Source: Calditrichota bacterium (GTDB taxonomy: Bacteria; Electryoneota; B3-LCP). From it: DNA of 63,491 bases. Within the stretch, counting starts at the first letter, position 1, and each line of letters begins with the position of its first letter. Of the stretch, positions 8,527-18,082 are shown one piece after another. The notes beneath the pieces are model-generated. The model was not told where the DNA came from. It made no database searches and was given only the letters and a program-made list of their open reading frames with translations. Location of the stretch: the NCBI GenBank assembly GCA_020051775.1, contig JAGVQJ010000033.1, forward strand, positions 1 to 63,491. The letters run 5' to 3'. Both the position numbers and the translations under genes were made by a program.

Positions 8527-9645
8527 ATGGCAAAATACCGCATTGCCTGGTTGCCGGGAGACGGCGTAGGCGTGGAAGTAATGGAAGCTGCTCGCTTGAC
8601 TCTTGACGCGCTGAAACTTGATGCAGAATACATTCACGGTGACATCGGCTGGGAATTCTGGCGCACCGAGGGCGAAGCACTGCCTCAACGTACAACAGAA
8701 CTTTTGAAAAATTGTACCGCGGCCATGTTTGGCGCTATCACCTCCAAGCCGGTGAAGGATGCTGAAGCGGAACTAATCCCTGACCTGCGAGGCAAAGGAT
8801 TGATTTATCGCAGCCCTATTGTGCGCATGCGGCAGATGTTCGATCTTTACACCTGCCTGCGCCCCTGCAAAGGTTATCCGGGAAATCCTTTGAACTTCAA
8901 GGAAGGCATTGATCTCGTGGTCTTCCGTGAAAACACTGAAGGTCTATATTCCGGCGTGGAATTCAACCCGGTTCCCGAATCTCTGCGGGATGTGCTTAAA
9001 GCCGTTTCCAAACCCTTCGCCCATTTCGCCGATTTACCCGTAAATCAGTATGCTATCACCTGCAAGATCAACAGCCGCAAGGGTTCGGATAGAATCATCC
9101 GCGCCGCCTTCGACTACGCCAAACAGTACAGCTACCCCAAGGTGACAGTCATCCATAAGGCCAACGTGGTGCGCGCCACCGAAGGATTATTCCTGGAAAC
9201 CGCCAAGATCGTCGCCAAAGATTACCCTGGCATCGCCATGGATGACGCCAACGTAGACGCCATCTGCATGTGGCTGTTGAAGAATCCCAAAAACTACGGT
9301 GTGCTGGTGGCTACGAATCTTTTTGGAGACATCATCAGCGATCTTTGCGCTCAGATGGTGGGCGGCCTGGGGTTCGGTTGTTCCGGCAATATCGGCGAAA
9401 AGCTGGCCGTCTTCGAACCAACACATGGATCAGCTCCAAAGTACGCGGGGCAGTACAAAGTCAATCCCATCGCCACGATTCTTTCGGCCAAGATGATGCT
9501 GACCTGGTTGGGTGAAACCGAAAAGGCCGACCGTCTGGAAAACTCAGTCGCTAAAGTTATCGCCGAGGGTAAGATTCGCACCTACGACATGGGCGGCAAC
9601 GCCGGAACTCTGGATATGGCTCAGGCCATCGTGGAAAAACTGTAG
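8527..9645 (+). CDS. Isocitrate/isopropylmalate dehydrogenase family, probably isocitrate dehydrogenase
   Basis: The 372-residue enzyme belongs to the beta-decarboxylating dehydrogenases. It has LPGDGVGVEV at the N-terminus, the substrate region FRENTEGLYSG (134-143), and NLFGDIISD (264-272) with the metal aspartates. The cofactor loop THGSAPKYAGQ has Lys305-Tyr306, and Tyr353 is in RTYD. These match the NADP-binding residues of E. coli isocitrate dehydrogenase, so NADP is the likelier cofactor. In the substrate loop RSPIVRMRQ the Ser is kept, but the Asn of the E. coli loop is Ile98, so the substrate is not certain. AAGGAG lies 4 bases before the ATG. Confidence 0.85.
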   Translation: MAKYRIAWLPGDGVGVEVMEAARLTLDALKLDAEYIHGDIGWEFWRTEGEALPQRTTELLKNCTAAMFGAITSKPVKDAEAELIPDLRGKGLIYRSPIVRMRQMFDLYTCLRPCKGYPGNPLNFKEGIDLVVFRENTEGLYSGVEFNPVPESLRDVLKAVSKPFAHFADLPVNQYAITCKINSRKGSDRIIRAAFDYAKQYSYPKVTVIHKANVVRATEGLFLETAKIVAKDYPGIAMDDANVDAICMWLLKNPKNYGVLVATNLFGDIISDLCAQMVGGLGFGCSGNIGEKLAVFEPTHGSAPKYAGQYKVNPIATILSAKMMLTWLGETEKADRLENSVAKVIAEGKIRTYDMGGNAGTLDMAQAIVEKL

Positions 9646-9657
9646 ATTATTTCCCTT

Positions 9658-9678
9658 CCTCCCCCTTTTTGGGGGAGG
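9658..9678. repeat. GC-rich inverted repeat downstream of the dehydrogenase gene
   Basis: CCTCCCCC and GGGGGAGG form an eight-base perfect stem around a TTTTT loop. No T-run follows on the plus strand, so it is not a classical terminator. Elements of this look are often dispersed between genes. Confidence 0.5.
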
Positions 9679-9714
9679 ATAAAGGGGATGTGGATTTCGA
9701 GTGGCATGGCAAAA

Positions 9715-9740
9715 AAGCGGCGAAAGCCGCTTGATTTTTA
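9715..9740 (+). terminator. Rho-independent terminator after the dehydrogenase gene
   Basis: AAGCGGC (9715-9721), a GAAA loop and GCCGCTT (9726-9732) form a seven-base stem followed by GATTTTTA. It stands about 70 bases after the dehydrogenase stop and closes that unit. Confidence 0.75.
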
Positions 9741-9781
9741 CCAGATTATTCGTTATCTTATCTGAGGTGAAACCCAGCGGA

Positions 9782-10390
9782 TTGACCAAAAAGGCCTTGT
9801 GGCAGGTTTTAAAGGTTGCTTTAATCCTGTCTTTAGCGGGGTGTGATCTATTCAGCACACGCCCGGTTGAACCACCAGACGGCAGCGGATCGAACATCTA
9901 CTACCCGCTGCCCAACAATCCGGATCAGCTCTTCCTGAACATGCGCAATGCGCTGGCGGAGTTGAATTCGCAGGCGTACCTGGATTGCTTTTTCACACCA
10001 GGGGACCCAGGTGGAATTTATCAATTTGTGCCTGATCCCGGCGTATCCGGGTGGCCGCTTCCCGGACCGTGGGGATACGCCGAAGAAAGCGAAACGATTC
10101 AGTACTTGTTTGCGCTGCTTTCACCAGGTAATCCGTCGTTTTTGATTTTAACAGAAGAGAGTCGGATCGAATACGGCATTGACGATTCCGTCAAGATCAG
10201 CCAAACTTACCATCTGATCGCACCAGCTCCTGATTTACCGCCGGAGATTCAGGAAGTTGGGGGACAGGCGGATTTCATACTGGCACGTACGGATATTGGC
10301 TATTGGGCCATCCTACGCTGGGTGGATCTGCATGGCATGGAGGGTTTGCCGTCCTGGACGGCATTAAAGGCGGGGTTGTATTCACCGTGA
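9782..10390 (+). CDS. Small lipoprotein of unknown function
   Basis: I place the start at a TTG (9782) preceded by GAGGTG 12 bases upstream. This gives a compact lipoprotein signal with basic residues and the lipobox LAGC (Cys21). An open frame from an ATG at 9701 would add 27 residues, but it runs through a terminator hairpin, which argues against it; a GTG at 9767 is also possible. The mature part (about 180 residues) has no motif I recognise. The region NMRNALAELNSQAYLDCF resembles the first helices of NTF2-like folds, and the next gene has a similar pattern, so the two may be distant paralogues. Confidence 0.65.
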   Translation: MTKKALWQVLKVALILSLAGCDLFSTRPVEPPDGSGSNIYYPLPNNPDQLFLNMRNALAELNSQAYLDCFFTPGDPGGIYQFVPDPGVSGWPLPGPWGYAEESETIQYLFALLSPGNPSFLILTEESRIEYGIDDSVKISQTYHLIAPAPDLPPEIQEVGGQADFILARTDIGYWAILRWVDLHGMEGLPSWTALKAGLYSP

Positions 10391-10401
10391 GGAAATGAGA
10401 C

Positions 10402-10935
10402 TTGACTCAGTTTAACCTAAAACTGATACTCTTGATAATGAGCACAACAGCGCTTTGTTTATCTGCCTGTGGTTGCCTCAACCCCTTCGCACCAGCACTG
10501 GGAGATCCTTCCACCTCCCTGTGGACGGATCAGCAGACAATCGGCGAACTGCTTGATAACTTCCGCAATTCTTACAATTTAAGGGATTCATTGCGCTATT
10601 CGCACTGTCTGGCGGACAATTTCATTTTTTACTACTACGACGTGGATAACGAGCGCGACGACCAGTGGAGCCGTGATACTGACTTGAAAACCACCGGAGG
10701 GCTGTTCCGCAGTTTCGATGACGTGCGCTTAACCTGGTACGCCATTCCTGACACCATCGCGGAATTCTCCCAAGAGGCGGTATCTAAGGAATTCGATTTA
10801 AGCTTCAATCTGTCTTTATATGGTGCAGGCGGCAGTTCAGCTTTTGATCTTTATGGTTTTGCACATTTCACCGTATTGAAAAGTCCCGGCGAGAAATTCC
10901 GCATCGTTAATTGGAAAGACAATACCGTATTCTAA
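10402..10935 (+). CDS. Small lipoprotein, possibly NTF2-like
   Basis: The 177-residue protein starts with TTG, with GAGGA about 8 bases upstream. The signal ends at LSAC (Cys23). The mature start LLDNFRNSYNLRDSLRYSHCLADNF, with many aromatics after it (FIFYYYD), and the end GEKFRIVNWKDN resemble NTF2/SnoaL-like folds. It follows the similarly built lipoprotein gene by 11 bases, so they probably form one unit. The function is unknown. Confidence 0.65.
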   Translation: MTQFNLKLILLIMSTTALCLSACGCLNPFAPALGDPSTSLWTDQQTIGELLDNFRNSYNLRDSLRYSHCLADNFIFYYYDVDNERDDQWSRDTDLKTTGGLFRSFDDVRLTWYAIPDTIAEFSQEAVSKEFDLSFNLSLYGAGGSSAFDLYGFAHFTVLKSPGEKFRIVNWKDNTVF

Positions 10936-10983
10936 GCGCTTTACCATTGCCAAAGCAGCGATACAGAAAAATATGGAACTTTA

Positions 10984-11697
10984 ATGAAACTTGGCTTAAA
11001 CATAGATCACGTTGCTACGATCCGGCAAGCCCGCGGTGGATTTGAACCAGACCCTGTGGCAGCCGCAGTATTAGCGACACTATCCGGAGCGGACAGCATC
11101 GTCTGCCACCTGCGTGAAGATCGTCGTCACTTGCAGGATCGTGATTTAGTGTTACTGCGCCAGGTCGTACAGACGCGATTAAATATGGAGATGGCGCCAA
11201 CCCAGGAAATGATTGAAAAGGCGTTACAGGTTAGACCCGCAGTGTGCACTTTCGTTCCTGAAAAACGCGAAGAGCGAACTACCGAAGGCGGTCTGGACGT
11301 CTCCTCTAATTTAGGCCGCATCAAGGAAGCCGTGACGGCTTTGAATGCGTCCGGCATCGAAGTCAGCCTCTTTATCAATCCCCAAGTAAGCGTTGTGCGC
11401 GAATGTGTTAAAACTGAAGCTCAGGCGGTAGAATTACACACTGGGCTTTTCGCCGAAGCGCGCGATGAGCAGGTCCGCTATCACACTCTGGAGGATCTCC
11501 GCTCCGCTTCTATTGCCGCCGCCAAGTTGGGTTTTTTTGTTGCTGCCGGACATGGTTTGAACTACCATAACGTGAGTTCGGTAGCCTCCCTTCCGGAAAT
11601 TCAAGAGTTGAACATCGGACATGCCATCATCGCCCGGGCAGTTTTCGTTGGTTTGCCGAAAGCCCTCGAAGATATGCGTTACCTGATAGATAGATAA
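10984..11697 (+). CDS. pdxJ: Pyridoxine 5'-phosphate synthase
   Basis: This 237-residue TIM-barrel enzyme condenses 1-deoxyxylulose-5-phosphate with 3-amino-2-oxopropyl phosphate in the DXP-dependent vitamin B6 route. The signatures LGLNIDHVATIRQARGG at the N-terminus, HLREDRRHLQDRD, CTFVPEKREERTTEGGLD and AAGHGLNYHN are all present. Length and start agree with the family. It lies alone between lipoprotein genes, so the neighbourhood says nothing about pathway control. Confidence 0.97.
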   Translation: MKLGLNIDHVATIRQARGGFEPDPVAAAVLATLSGADSIVCHLREDRRHLQDRDLVLLRQVVQTRLNMEMAPTQEMIEKALQVRPAVCTFVPEKREERTTEGGLDVSSNLGRIKEAVTALNASGIEVSLFINPQVSVVRECVKTEAQAVELHTGLFAEARDEQVRYHTLEDLRSASIAAAKLGFFVAAGHGLNYHNVSSVASLPEIQELNIGHAIIARAVFVGLPKALEDMRYLIDR

Positions 11698-11719
11698 TTC
11701 CCATCAAGGAGACATCGAA

Positions 11720-12886
11720 ATGCGCGTGGATACTCGCTTCTTCTACTTGCCCCTGATCTTAGTCCTTTCATTAATAATTGGATGCAGCAGCGGTGGCGAC
11801 GGCCCCAGCAATCCTGCTCCGGACAACCAGTCCCCAACCATCATTCTGGTCTCTCATCCGGGAGCTGCCATCCAAGTCGGCGATCCAGCCGTATTCCTAT
11901 GGCGCGGCCAAGACGCCGAGAATGAATTGTCCGCGTACTACGTTGATGCGATGGCCGGCTCCTTTACAGCGACCAGCGATACTACCGCGACATATACAAG
12001 TATTCCGGAGGGAACGAATTACACGTTTCGGGTTTTTGCCACTGATGCTGATGGCGCACACTCCGATACGGTAGCATGGACCTTTAGCGTCATTTCCAAT
12101 CCTTTGGTGGTGATGGGAATCGCGGGTCAGGGTCTTGTGGATGACGATGGCGACGGCTTCTGGACGCAGTTTCGCCTCAACTGGTCGCCGGTTGTGGACC
12201 TCAACAGCGCAACCACAGCGATGCGCCTGCTGGTTGGAGTTCAATTACAGAACGGTGGCCCGGAAACCCTGGATAGCTCCGATCTTGTGAACCGCAGCCC
12301 CGGTGAAGACGACACCCTTTATTTTACTCTACCGAACACCTTCACAAAAAATATCTATCGAATGCGAGCTGAACTCCACGATGCATCCAGCCAAAACTTG
12401 ATCACTCCCATCCCTTATGGAGCGATTTCGAGTATGAACAATGTCCATTTGGAGGATATTGACGGCACTATTGTCTGGATTGCGGATGCTGATACCTCCA
12501 ATGGTGTAGACGCGTTGGCCCCCTTCGGACATTATGAATCCATTGAAATCTGGGTAAATGCCGACGCCTACGGTGATGAAGCTGACGTCAGGCTGGTTCT
12601 TTATGAACGTACTAGCATGGAAGAAACACTTGGCCAGGAACATATTATGTCCCAGGACCTATACGGCCAGATCGAAGGAATCGGCACAGAGGATATGCTG
12701 GGATGGCATCTGACCGCGCTTTCTGCTCCCGATGTATATGATTACCGCATCGAGCTTCGCGATCATTTCACCAACGAATTGCTGGATCAGATGAATTACG
12801 GAGAAAATCCACAACTCATGAATGTCCCGCTGGGTATTAGCACGACTAGCCCACAACCTAATCGAGTTGAGCGAATCGTTAAATAA
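11720..12886 (+). CDS. Lipoprotein with an Ig/fibronectin-like N-terminal domain
   Basis: The 388-residue protein has a good Shine-Dalgarno site (AAGGAG) and a lipobox LIIGC (Cys22), followed by a Ser/Gly/Pro-rich linker. Residues about 40-130 form a fibronectin-III-like sandwich (SIPEGTNYTFRVFATDADG). The region EDIDGTIVWIADADTSNGVD belongs to a second beta-rich half. No catalytic motif is visible. It probably sits at the outer membrane or on the surface. Confidence 0.7.
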   Translation: MRVDTRFFYLPLILVLSLIIGCSSGGDGPSNPAPDNQSPTIILVSHPGAAIQVGDPAVFLWRGQDAENELSAYYVDAMAGSFTATSDTTATYTSIPEGTNYTFRVFATDADGAHSDTVAWTFSVISNPLVVMGIAGQGLVDDDGDGFWTQFRLNWSPVVDLNSATTAMRLLVGVQLQNGGPETLDSSDLVNRSPGEDDTLYFTLPNTFTKNIYRMRAELHDASSQNLITPIPYGAISSMNNVHLEDIDGTIVWIADADTSNGVDALAPFGHYESIEIWVNADAYGDEADVRLVLYERTSMEETLGQEHIMSQDLYGQIEGIGTEDMLGWHLTALSAPDVYDYRIELRDHFTNELLDQMNYGENPQLMNVPLGISTTSPQPNRVERIVK

Positions 12887-12929
12887 ATAGGAATCTTGAA
12901 CCTAACTTGAAACCTCAAAAATTACGATT

Positions 12930-13466
12930 ATGAAAGAAGACCTAAAACGTCTTTTCCCAGAGATTATCCAAATCCAGAATGACACACTTAAAGATCGCAC
13001 CTTGGCGACCCTTGAAGAGGCGCTGGTATTGGGTGGTTGGAAAGCCGAAGACGTAGATCGCATCCCCTTCACATTGCTGATTAAAGACACTAAAGTGTCC
13101 TTTCGGCAACATACTCGATCTGTAACCCAAATGGCAATGGCGTGCGCTCGTATCATGACGGAGCAGTATGGCAGTCTGGTGAAAATCAATTACGATCACT
13201 TAATCAGCGGCGGCATCTTGCACGACGTGGGGAAGTTGTTGGAGTATCGCCGTTCCGATTCCGGCTATACCAAAAGCTTGTCCGGTAAATTGCTGCGCCA
13301 TCCTTTTTCGGGGGCTGGGCTGTGCACCAAACACAGTCTGCCGGATGAGGTGGTACATATCGTAGCGGTGCACGCCAAAGAGGGCGACGGAGGTTACCGA
13401 TCCGCTGAGGCCTATATCGTCCATCACGCGGACTTCATTAATTTCGAACCACTCAGGGATCTGTGA
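12930..13466 (+). CDS. HD-domain phosphohydrolase
   Basis: The 178-residue protein has the HD-domain metal ligands His61 (RQHTRSV), His98-Asp99 in GGILHDVGKLLEY, His124, His148 (VAVHAKEG) and Asp168 (HHADFIN). Such proteins hydrolyse phosphate esters or nucleotides; the substrate is not predictable. Its stop overlaps the next start (GTGA), and the next gene encodes a HAD phosphatase. The two may act on one metabolite pool. No strong Shine-Dalgarno site precedes the ATG. Confidence 0.82.
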   Translation: MKEDLKRLFPEIIQIQNDTLKDRTLATLEEALVLGGWKAEDVDRIPFTLLIKDTKVSFRQHTRSVTQMAMACARIMTEQYGSLVKINYDHLISGGILHDVGKLLEYRRSDSGYTKSLSGKLLRHPFSGAGLCTKHSLPDEVVHIVAVHAKEGDGGYRSAEAYIVHHADFINFEPLRDL

Positions 13467-14140
13467 ACCTAACCAATTTGCGCGATTACTCAGCCGTTAT
13501 CTTCGATCTCGACGGCGTATTGATTGATTCCATGCGCTATCACGTTCAAGCATGGTTGGACGTATTCAAAATGTATGGTGTAGAAATTCAGCCTCGAGAT
13601 ATTTTGCTCCGCGAAGGTGAGAAGGCGGGTAAAACTGCGCAACTATTGGCTCAGCGGCACGATCTTCAGTGGAGCCAGGAGGATTTGGAGAATGCCTTGA
13701 AGATCAAGCGGGAGATCTATTTGCGCCAGGCGCCGAGAGGTCTGCGTCCGGTGGCGCTCGAAGCTGTAGAGGCATGCAGGCGAATTGGTTTAAAAACAGC
13801 TATCGTCACCGGATCAGTTCGGAGCAACCTGGAAACAGTTTTTGCAGCTACGGACATGGCGCTTTTCGACGTCATCATCACTGCCGGCGACGTGAAGATT
13901 GGCAAGCCGGATCCTGAACCTTATTTAAGGGCTGCTGAGCTGCTAAAGCTTCCTCCCAATAAATGCTTGGTGGTGGAAAATGCTCCTATGGGAATTCGCA
14001 GCGCTCGAACCGCAGGAATGACTTGCGTGGCGATTGAGACCACCCTGCCCAAGGATGATTTGCAGGAAGCTCACTTCATCATCCCGGATTTGGACAAACT
14101 GGATCAATTAAAAAACCTGCCTCCACCGCAAAACCCTTGA
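13463..14140 (+). CDS. HAD-superfamily phosphatase, beta-phosphoglucomutase-like
   Basis: The 225-residue protein starts at a GTG overlapping the HD gene. The HAD motif I FDLDGVLIDS has Asp15 and Asp17. A helical cap follows at about 20-90, then motif II IVTGS, and KIGKPDPEPYL and VENAPMGIRSARTAGM as motifs III and IV. This is the pattern of beta-phosphoglucomutase and related phosphatases; which of these it is cannot be decided. It precedes fbp by 12 bases, so a sugar-phosphate role is plausible. Confidence 0.85.
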   Translation: MNLTNLRDYSAVIFDLDGVLIDSMRYHVQAWLDVFKMYGVEIQPRDILLREGEKAGKTAQLLAQRHDLQWSQEDLENALKIKREIYLRQAPRGLRPVALEAVEACRRIGLKTAIVTGSVRSNLETVFAATDMALFDVIITAGDVKIGKPDPEPYLRAAELLKLPPNKCLVVENAPMGIRSARTAGMTCVAIETTLPKDDLQEAHFIIPDLDKLDQLKNLPPPQNP

Positions 14141-14152
14141 TAGGGGTGTAAA

Positions 14153-15184
14153 ATGGCTCACAAGACCATCATCACCATCGAACGCCACATCATGATGCAG
14201 GAGCGTGCCCATCCGGCAGCCACCGGCGTTTTTACCCAACTGTTGATGGATATTGCGCTGGCGGGAAAAATTATCTCCCGCGAGGTCAACAAGGCCGGAT
14301 TGGTCGAATTACTGGGGATAACCGGCGAAACCAACGTTCAGGGCGAACAGGTGCAGAAGCTGGATGAGTATGCCAACAGCACCTTGATCAAGATTTTGGA
14401 CCACACCGGCCGGCTATGCATCATGGCTTCGGAAGAATCCTCCAATCCCATTGATATCCCGCCCCTTTACCCATGTGGAAACTATACGATCGCATTCGAT
14501 CCCCTGGATGGATCCACCAACATTGACGCCAATGTTTCCGTGGGAACGATCTTTTCAATACACCGGAAGATTTCTAAAGGTGAGCGTGGCGATGAGTCGG
14601 ATTTATTGCAGGCGGGTATTCGGCAGGTCGCAGCGGGTTATATTATCTATGGCTCCTCAACCATGATGGTCTATAGCACCGGTAATGGGAATGGAGTGCA
14701 TGGCTTCACGCTGGATCCCTCCGTCGGTGAATTCCTGTTGTGCCACCCCAACATTCGGACGCCAAAACGTGGTGGAACTTACAGTGCGAATGAGAGCAAT
14801 TATCATTATTGGTCTCCCGGTATCCGCAAATATATAGACTATTTAAAGGAGAATGACAAGGCGAGCGGACGACCCTATAATTCTCGCTATATCGGTTCAT
14901 TAGTTGCGGACTTCCATCGAAATCTGCTCTCAGGCGGCATTTTCCTCTATCCGGCAGATACCAAGGATCCGAGAAAAGTCACAGGGAAATTGCGTCTGTT
15001 GTACGAGGCAGCACCTTTGGCCTTCATTGCCCAGGAAGCCGGCGGCTATGCCTCCGATGGGCGACGATCCATTCTGGATATCGAGCCTATCTCCCTCCAC
15101 CAACGTGTGCCGCTGATTATCGGCAGCTATGACGACGTCAAGGAAGCGGAAAAATTCATGGCTGAAAATGATGATAAGAGCTGA
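14153..15184 (+). CDS. fbp: Fructose-1,6-bisphosphatase class I
   Basis: The 343-residue enzyme removes the 1-phosphate from fructose-1,6-bisphosphate in gluconeogenesis. The metal and substrate motif [20 protein letters not shown] is clear, as are ASEESSNPI upstream and [15 protein letters not shown] near the C-terminus. GGGGTG lies about 6 bases before the ATG. The final 29 bases overlap the end of the convergent xdhC gene. Confidence 0.96.
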   Translation: MAHKTIITIERHIMMQERAHPAATGVFTQLLMDIALAGKIISREVNKAGLVELLGITGETNVQGEQVQKLDEYANSTLIKILDHTGRLCIMASEESSNPIDIPPLYPCGNYTIAFDPLDGSTNIDANVSVGTIFSIHRKISKGERGDESDLLQAGIRQVAAGYIIYGSSTMMVYSTGNGNGVHGFTLDPSVGEFLLCHPNIRTPKRGGTYSANESNYHYWSPGIRKYIDYLKENDKASGRPYNSRYIGSLVADFHRNLLSGGIFLYPADTKDPRKVTGKLRLLYEAAPLAFIAQEAGGYASDGRRSILDIEPISLHQRVPLIIGSYDDVKEAEKFMAENDDKS

Positions 15185-15932
15185 TGATCTCTGCGAGTAT
15201 GCTGACGGCAATTTCGGCTGGTGATTTTGACCCAATGTCCAAACCGATGGGAGCATGTACGCGAGCCAATTCTTCTTTGTCGAAACCCTCCTCTTCCAGA
15301 GTTCGAAATACTTCCCCCCTTTTACGGCGGCTGCAGATCATTCCTAAGTAAGTATAGGATTTACCTAAAATTCCACGAAGCACTTCCAAGTCGGTATCGT
15401 GGCAACGAGTTACGATAATGACAAAAGCAGGTTGAACCATTTCCAACCGGGTGGTGATCTCCGGGAACGAACCAGCGGTTCGAACCACTGCGGCTGGAAA
15501 GCGTTCCTGAGTGGTGAATTCAGGGCGATCATCCATTATCCAATGCGGATAACCAAGTTCCGTCGCCATGCGACCCAAGGCCAGACCCACGTGTCCCGCA
15601 CCGAAGATATACAGGTGCGGTTGCCGTCCCAAAGGTTCAAGGAAGAATTCCATGGTGCCCCCGCAGATCATCCCCGTGTCAGATTTTTCTGCGTCATTGA
15701 GGGTATACTGTACAAGGCGTGGTAAACCATGCCGTAGAGTTTCCAGCGCGTCCTTGATAACCAAGGCCTCTACCGCCGACCCGCCTATCGTACCTCGTAT
15801 GCTGCCATTCCCCAGGACAATCATGCGAGTTCCGATCTCGCGCGGGGTAGAACCTTGAGTTCGGATTACCGTCACCAGGACAGCGGGCTGCCCTTCACGC
15901 TCCAAGCTGGCCAGTTCATCCCAAAGATTCAA
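15156..15932 (-). CDS. XdhC/CoxI family protein
   Basis: This 258-residue protein has the XdhC N-terminal domain ([41 protein letters not shown]) and a C-terminal Rossmann-type domain ([17 protein letters not shown]). XdhC-type proteins bind molybdenum cofactor and load it into xanthine dehydrogenase-like enzymes. No molybdoenzyme is in the window, so its partner lies elsewhere. The start is TTG with AAGGAG 6 bases upstream. It converges on fbp with a 29-base overlap. Confidence 0.9.
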   Translation of the reverse strand: MNLWDELASLEREGQPAVLVTVIRTQGSTPREIGTRMIVLGNGSIRGTIGGSAVEALVIKDALETLRHGLPRLVQYTLNDAEKSDTGMICGGTMEFFLEPLGRQPHLYIFGAGHVGLALGRMATELGYPHWIMDDRPEFTTQERFPAAVVRTAGSFPEITTRLEMVQPAFVIIVTRCHDTDLEVLRGILGKSYTYLGMICSRRKRGEVFRTLEEEGFDKEELARVHAPIGLDIGSKSPAEIAVSILAEIISSYHHFQP

Positions 15933-15967
15933 ACCATACTCCTTCTGAGACCAACCGATGCTATAAA

Positions 15968-17011
15968 TCAGAATTGATCGTGGAATTCTGTAAGATCTTT
16001 GCGGAGTGCATCAATTTGGTTCTGCAATTCATCAATGGATTGCTTCAATCCGTCCATTTGCGCATCGTATTCCAGTTGCTCTTGGTGAACTTTCCTCTCA
16101 GGCTCCCCGGCACGGTCCATCTTCTCTTTATGGATCATGATATGCGGCGTTTTGCCGAGTTTCCGACCTTTCATCATTGGCTTTGAACAGGAACACCCTT
16201 CCGGGCTCCAGACAACATGCGCTTGCAGGGTTTTATAGCGGCTATTACGGACAAGTTCAACGGCAACGGTCGAGCCTTCTTTTACACCACAAAGTGCCTG
16301 CCTGATATCCGCCCGACTGCGAACGTCTTCCCCACCCACGCTTACAATCACATCTCCCGCCTTGATACCTGCCTTTTCGGCAGGAGAGGCCTCTTGAACG
16401 CCGCTGACCAAAACTCCTCGATCACCTTTTACCTTAAAATAATCCTTGAGTTGATCAGAAAGCGCCTGCACCTCGACGCCCAGCCATGCTTGATTCTCAT
16501 CGCAAGGCCTCTCCCTCATGAACATGCGTTGTAAGGGACGCTGCATACCGTCCATCATGAGGTTCAACGCCTTAGCGGAACTCCCTAGAGTCACCTCAAC
16601 ATCTTTCTTTTGGCCGTCGCGAATCAATTGCACAGTCGCTTTATCGCCCGACTCTGTGTCGGCAATCAGCTCGCGCAACTGCTCTTCATTCTCCACAACG
16701 CGGTCATTGAAGCGGATAATGATATCGTCCTCATGTAATCCTGCCTCATCCGCCGGGCTATCGTCCAAAATCTCTTCGATCATCACTCCCGCACCGTCAT
16801 ACTTCAATTCCCGACGATCATCGGCCTCGAGATCCTTTAGTGTTACACCCAGATAGCCATGTTCGTTAAGCGTAAGTAAACGCGTTAAAGGCTCATCTTC
16901 CTCTGCATCTTCCTGCGCAAGGGCGGGCTGCGTTTGGAGAGCCAAAACGGCCACCAACATTAAAATTGCCCATAGGAACCGCCCGGTGTGATTCCAGTTA
17001 TTGGATTTCAT
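15968..17011 (-). CDS. Periplasmic protein with two PDZ domains and a coiled-coil tail
   Basis: I start at the ATG at 17011 (MKSNNWNHTGRF) because GGGGAATAAC precedes it; the frame extends 34 codons upstream without a good site. A signal peptide ends at QPALAQ. PDZ 1 (GYLGVTLKDL, then GVMIEEILDDSPADEAGL) and PDZ 2 (WLGVEVQALS, then GVLVSGVQEASPAEKAGI) follow, but there is no HtrA-type protease domain. A CSC pair sits in PEGCSCSKP and the last ~35 residues form a coiled coil. It resembles the PDZ half of DegP-like proteins and may be an adaptor. Confidence 0.8.
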   Translation of the reverse strand: MKSNNWNHTGRFLWAILMLVAVLALQTQPALAQEDAEEDEPLTRLLTLNEHGYLGVTLKDLEADDRRELKYDGAGVMIEEILDDSPADEAGLHEDDIIIRFNDRVVENEEQLRELIADTESGDKATVQLIRDGQKKDVEVTLGSSAKALNLMMDGMQRPLQRMFMRERPCDENQAWLGVEVQALSDQLKDYFKVKGDRGVLVSGVQEASPAEKAGIKAGDVIVSVGGEDVRSRADIRQALCGVKEGSTVAVELVRNSRYKTLQAHVVWSPEGCSCSKPMMKGRKLGKTPHIMIHKEKMDRAGEPERKVHQEQLEYDAQMDGLKQSIDELQNQIDALRKDLTEFHDQF

Positions 17012-17200
17012 GTTATTCCCCTTATTTGAATTAATGTAAGTTGTTACGATTTTGTTAGTTAGATCGGATATTGTCCAACTACTTGGGCGCCTATCGTGTT
17101 TAAAACGCTTCATTCCGGGGCTGGTTCCAGGTGATCTAATGGATTGAATTCAAGCCCTTGATAAATTAATGCCACCTGTTCGGCTCGCAGATATACTTTT

Positions 17201-18082
17201 CTAACGCAAAGGATACTCCAATGCCAATCCTTCCTCTATTCCCAACAATCTGGTTTTCAAAATATCCGTGGCGTGTTGGACGTTAAACGTGTTGTTCAGA
17301 GGATGAAGTTGTGGTCGGGGCGTCTCTTTGGCGAGTGCGGTTTTCAGCAACTTCTGGTTCAAACCCAACCGTTGGGTTAATTTTATACCGAAAGTAAAGC
17401 GGTCGCCTGGTTCATAACCACCCAGGTGAATCACACCTGAAAAATCGCCGCCGGCGATTTCCCACAAGGCCTGCGTTAGATTACTCACAGAAATAAAGGA
17501 ACGCAGTTGATCCGTGAAAAGTGAATAAGCTCGTCCGTCACGCACCGTACGAATAATCTCTTCCGAAAACGAATTCCCAAGTTTTGCGGATTGCCCATAA
17601 GTCAGAGCGATCCTGGCGACTACTCCATTCCGTCCTAAAGTTAGGACTTTACCTTCAGCGCTCAATTTGCTTTTGCCGTAATAATTCAGGGGACAGGGTG
17701 CGTCGGCTTCGCAGTAGGATCCCTTAACACCGTCGAATACCATATCGCTGGAGAGGAACAGCATGCGCGTGCTGCGACGCGAACATATTTTTACGATCTG
17801 CTCAGTTACATGTGTGTTCATCTCATAAGCTGCAGCGGGATGGTCTTCACAGAAAGCAACGCGGGAATAAGCTGCGGTATGAATGATGAGATCAGGGCGA
17901 ATTCCTTGAATCGCGGCTTCCAAAGAGAGAGAATCGCGCAAGTCCAGGTGCAACATTCTGGCAGAATGCCTTCCGGATTGCGCGTTTAAATGTATCCCCC
18001 AGATTTCCCAACCGGCGGGGGCCTTACTCAGCAGGTGACGGCCAATAAATCCGGAGGCGCCGGTCACAACGACACGCCTCAA
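17201..18082 (-). CDS. RmlD-like NAD(P)-dependent sugar reductase
   Basis: The 293-residue short-chain dehydrogenase has the Rossmann motif GASGFIGRH (8-16), a catalytic-type Ser in SSDMVFDG (111-118) and the Tyr135-x3-Lys139 pair in YYGKSK. The layout, with YCEADAPCPLNYYGKSK and late GVIHLGG, follows dTDP-4-dehydrorhamnose reductase (RmlD). No other rhamnose genes are nearby, so the substrate is uncertain. Its start overlaps the upstream gene by four bases. The 189 bases upstream of the PDZ gene (17012-17200) show no gene or clear site. Confidence 0.82.
   Translation of the reverse strand: MRRVVVTGASGFIGRHLLSKAPAGWEIWGIHLNAQSGRHSARMLHLDLRDSLSLEAAIQGIRPDLIIHTAAYSRVAFCEDHPAAAYEMNTHVTEQIVKICSRRSTRMLFLSSDMVFDGVKGSYCEADAPCPLNYYGKSKLSAEGKVLTLGRNGVVARIALTYGQSAKLGNSFSEEIIRTVRDGRAYSLFTDQLRSFISVSNLTQALWEIAGGDFSGVIHLGGYEPGDRFTFGIKLTQRLGLNQKLLKTALAKETPRPQLHPLNNTFNVQHATDILKTRLLGIEEGLALEYPLR

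Noticed and set aside
9701..9781. ATG at 9701 as start of the small lipoprotein
   Set aside because: It would place a terminator hairpin in the coding region and give a 49-residue signal; the TTG at 9782 has a ribosome site and a normal lipoprotein signal.
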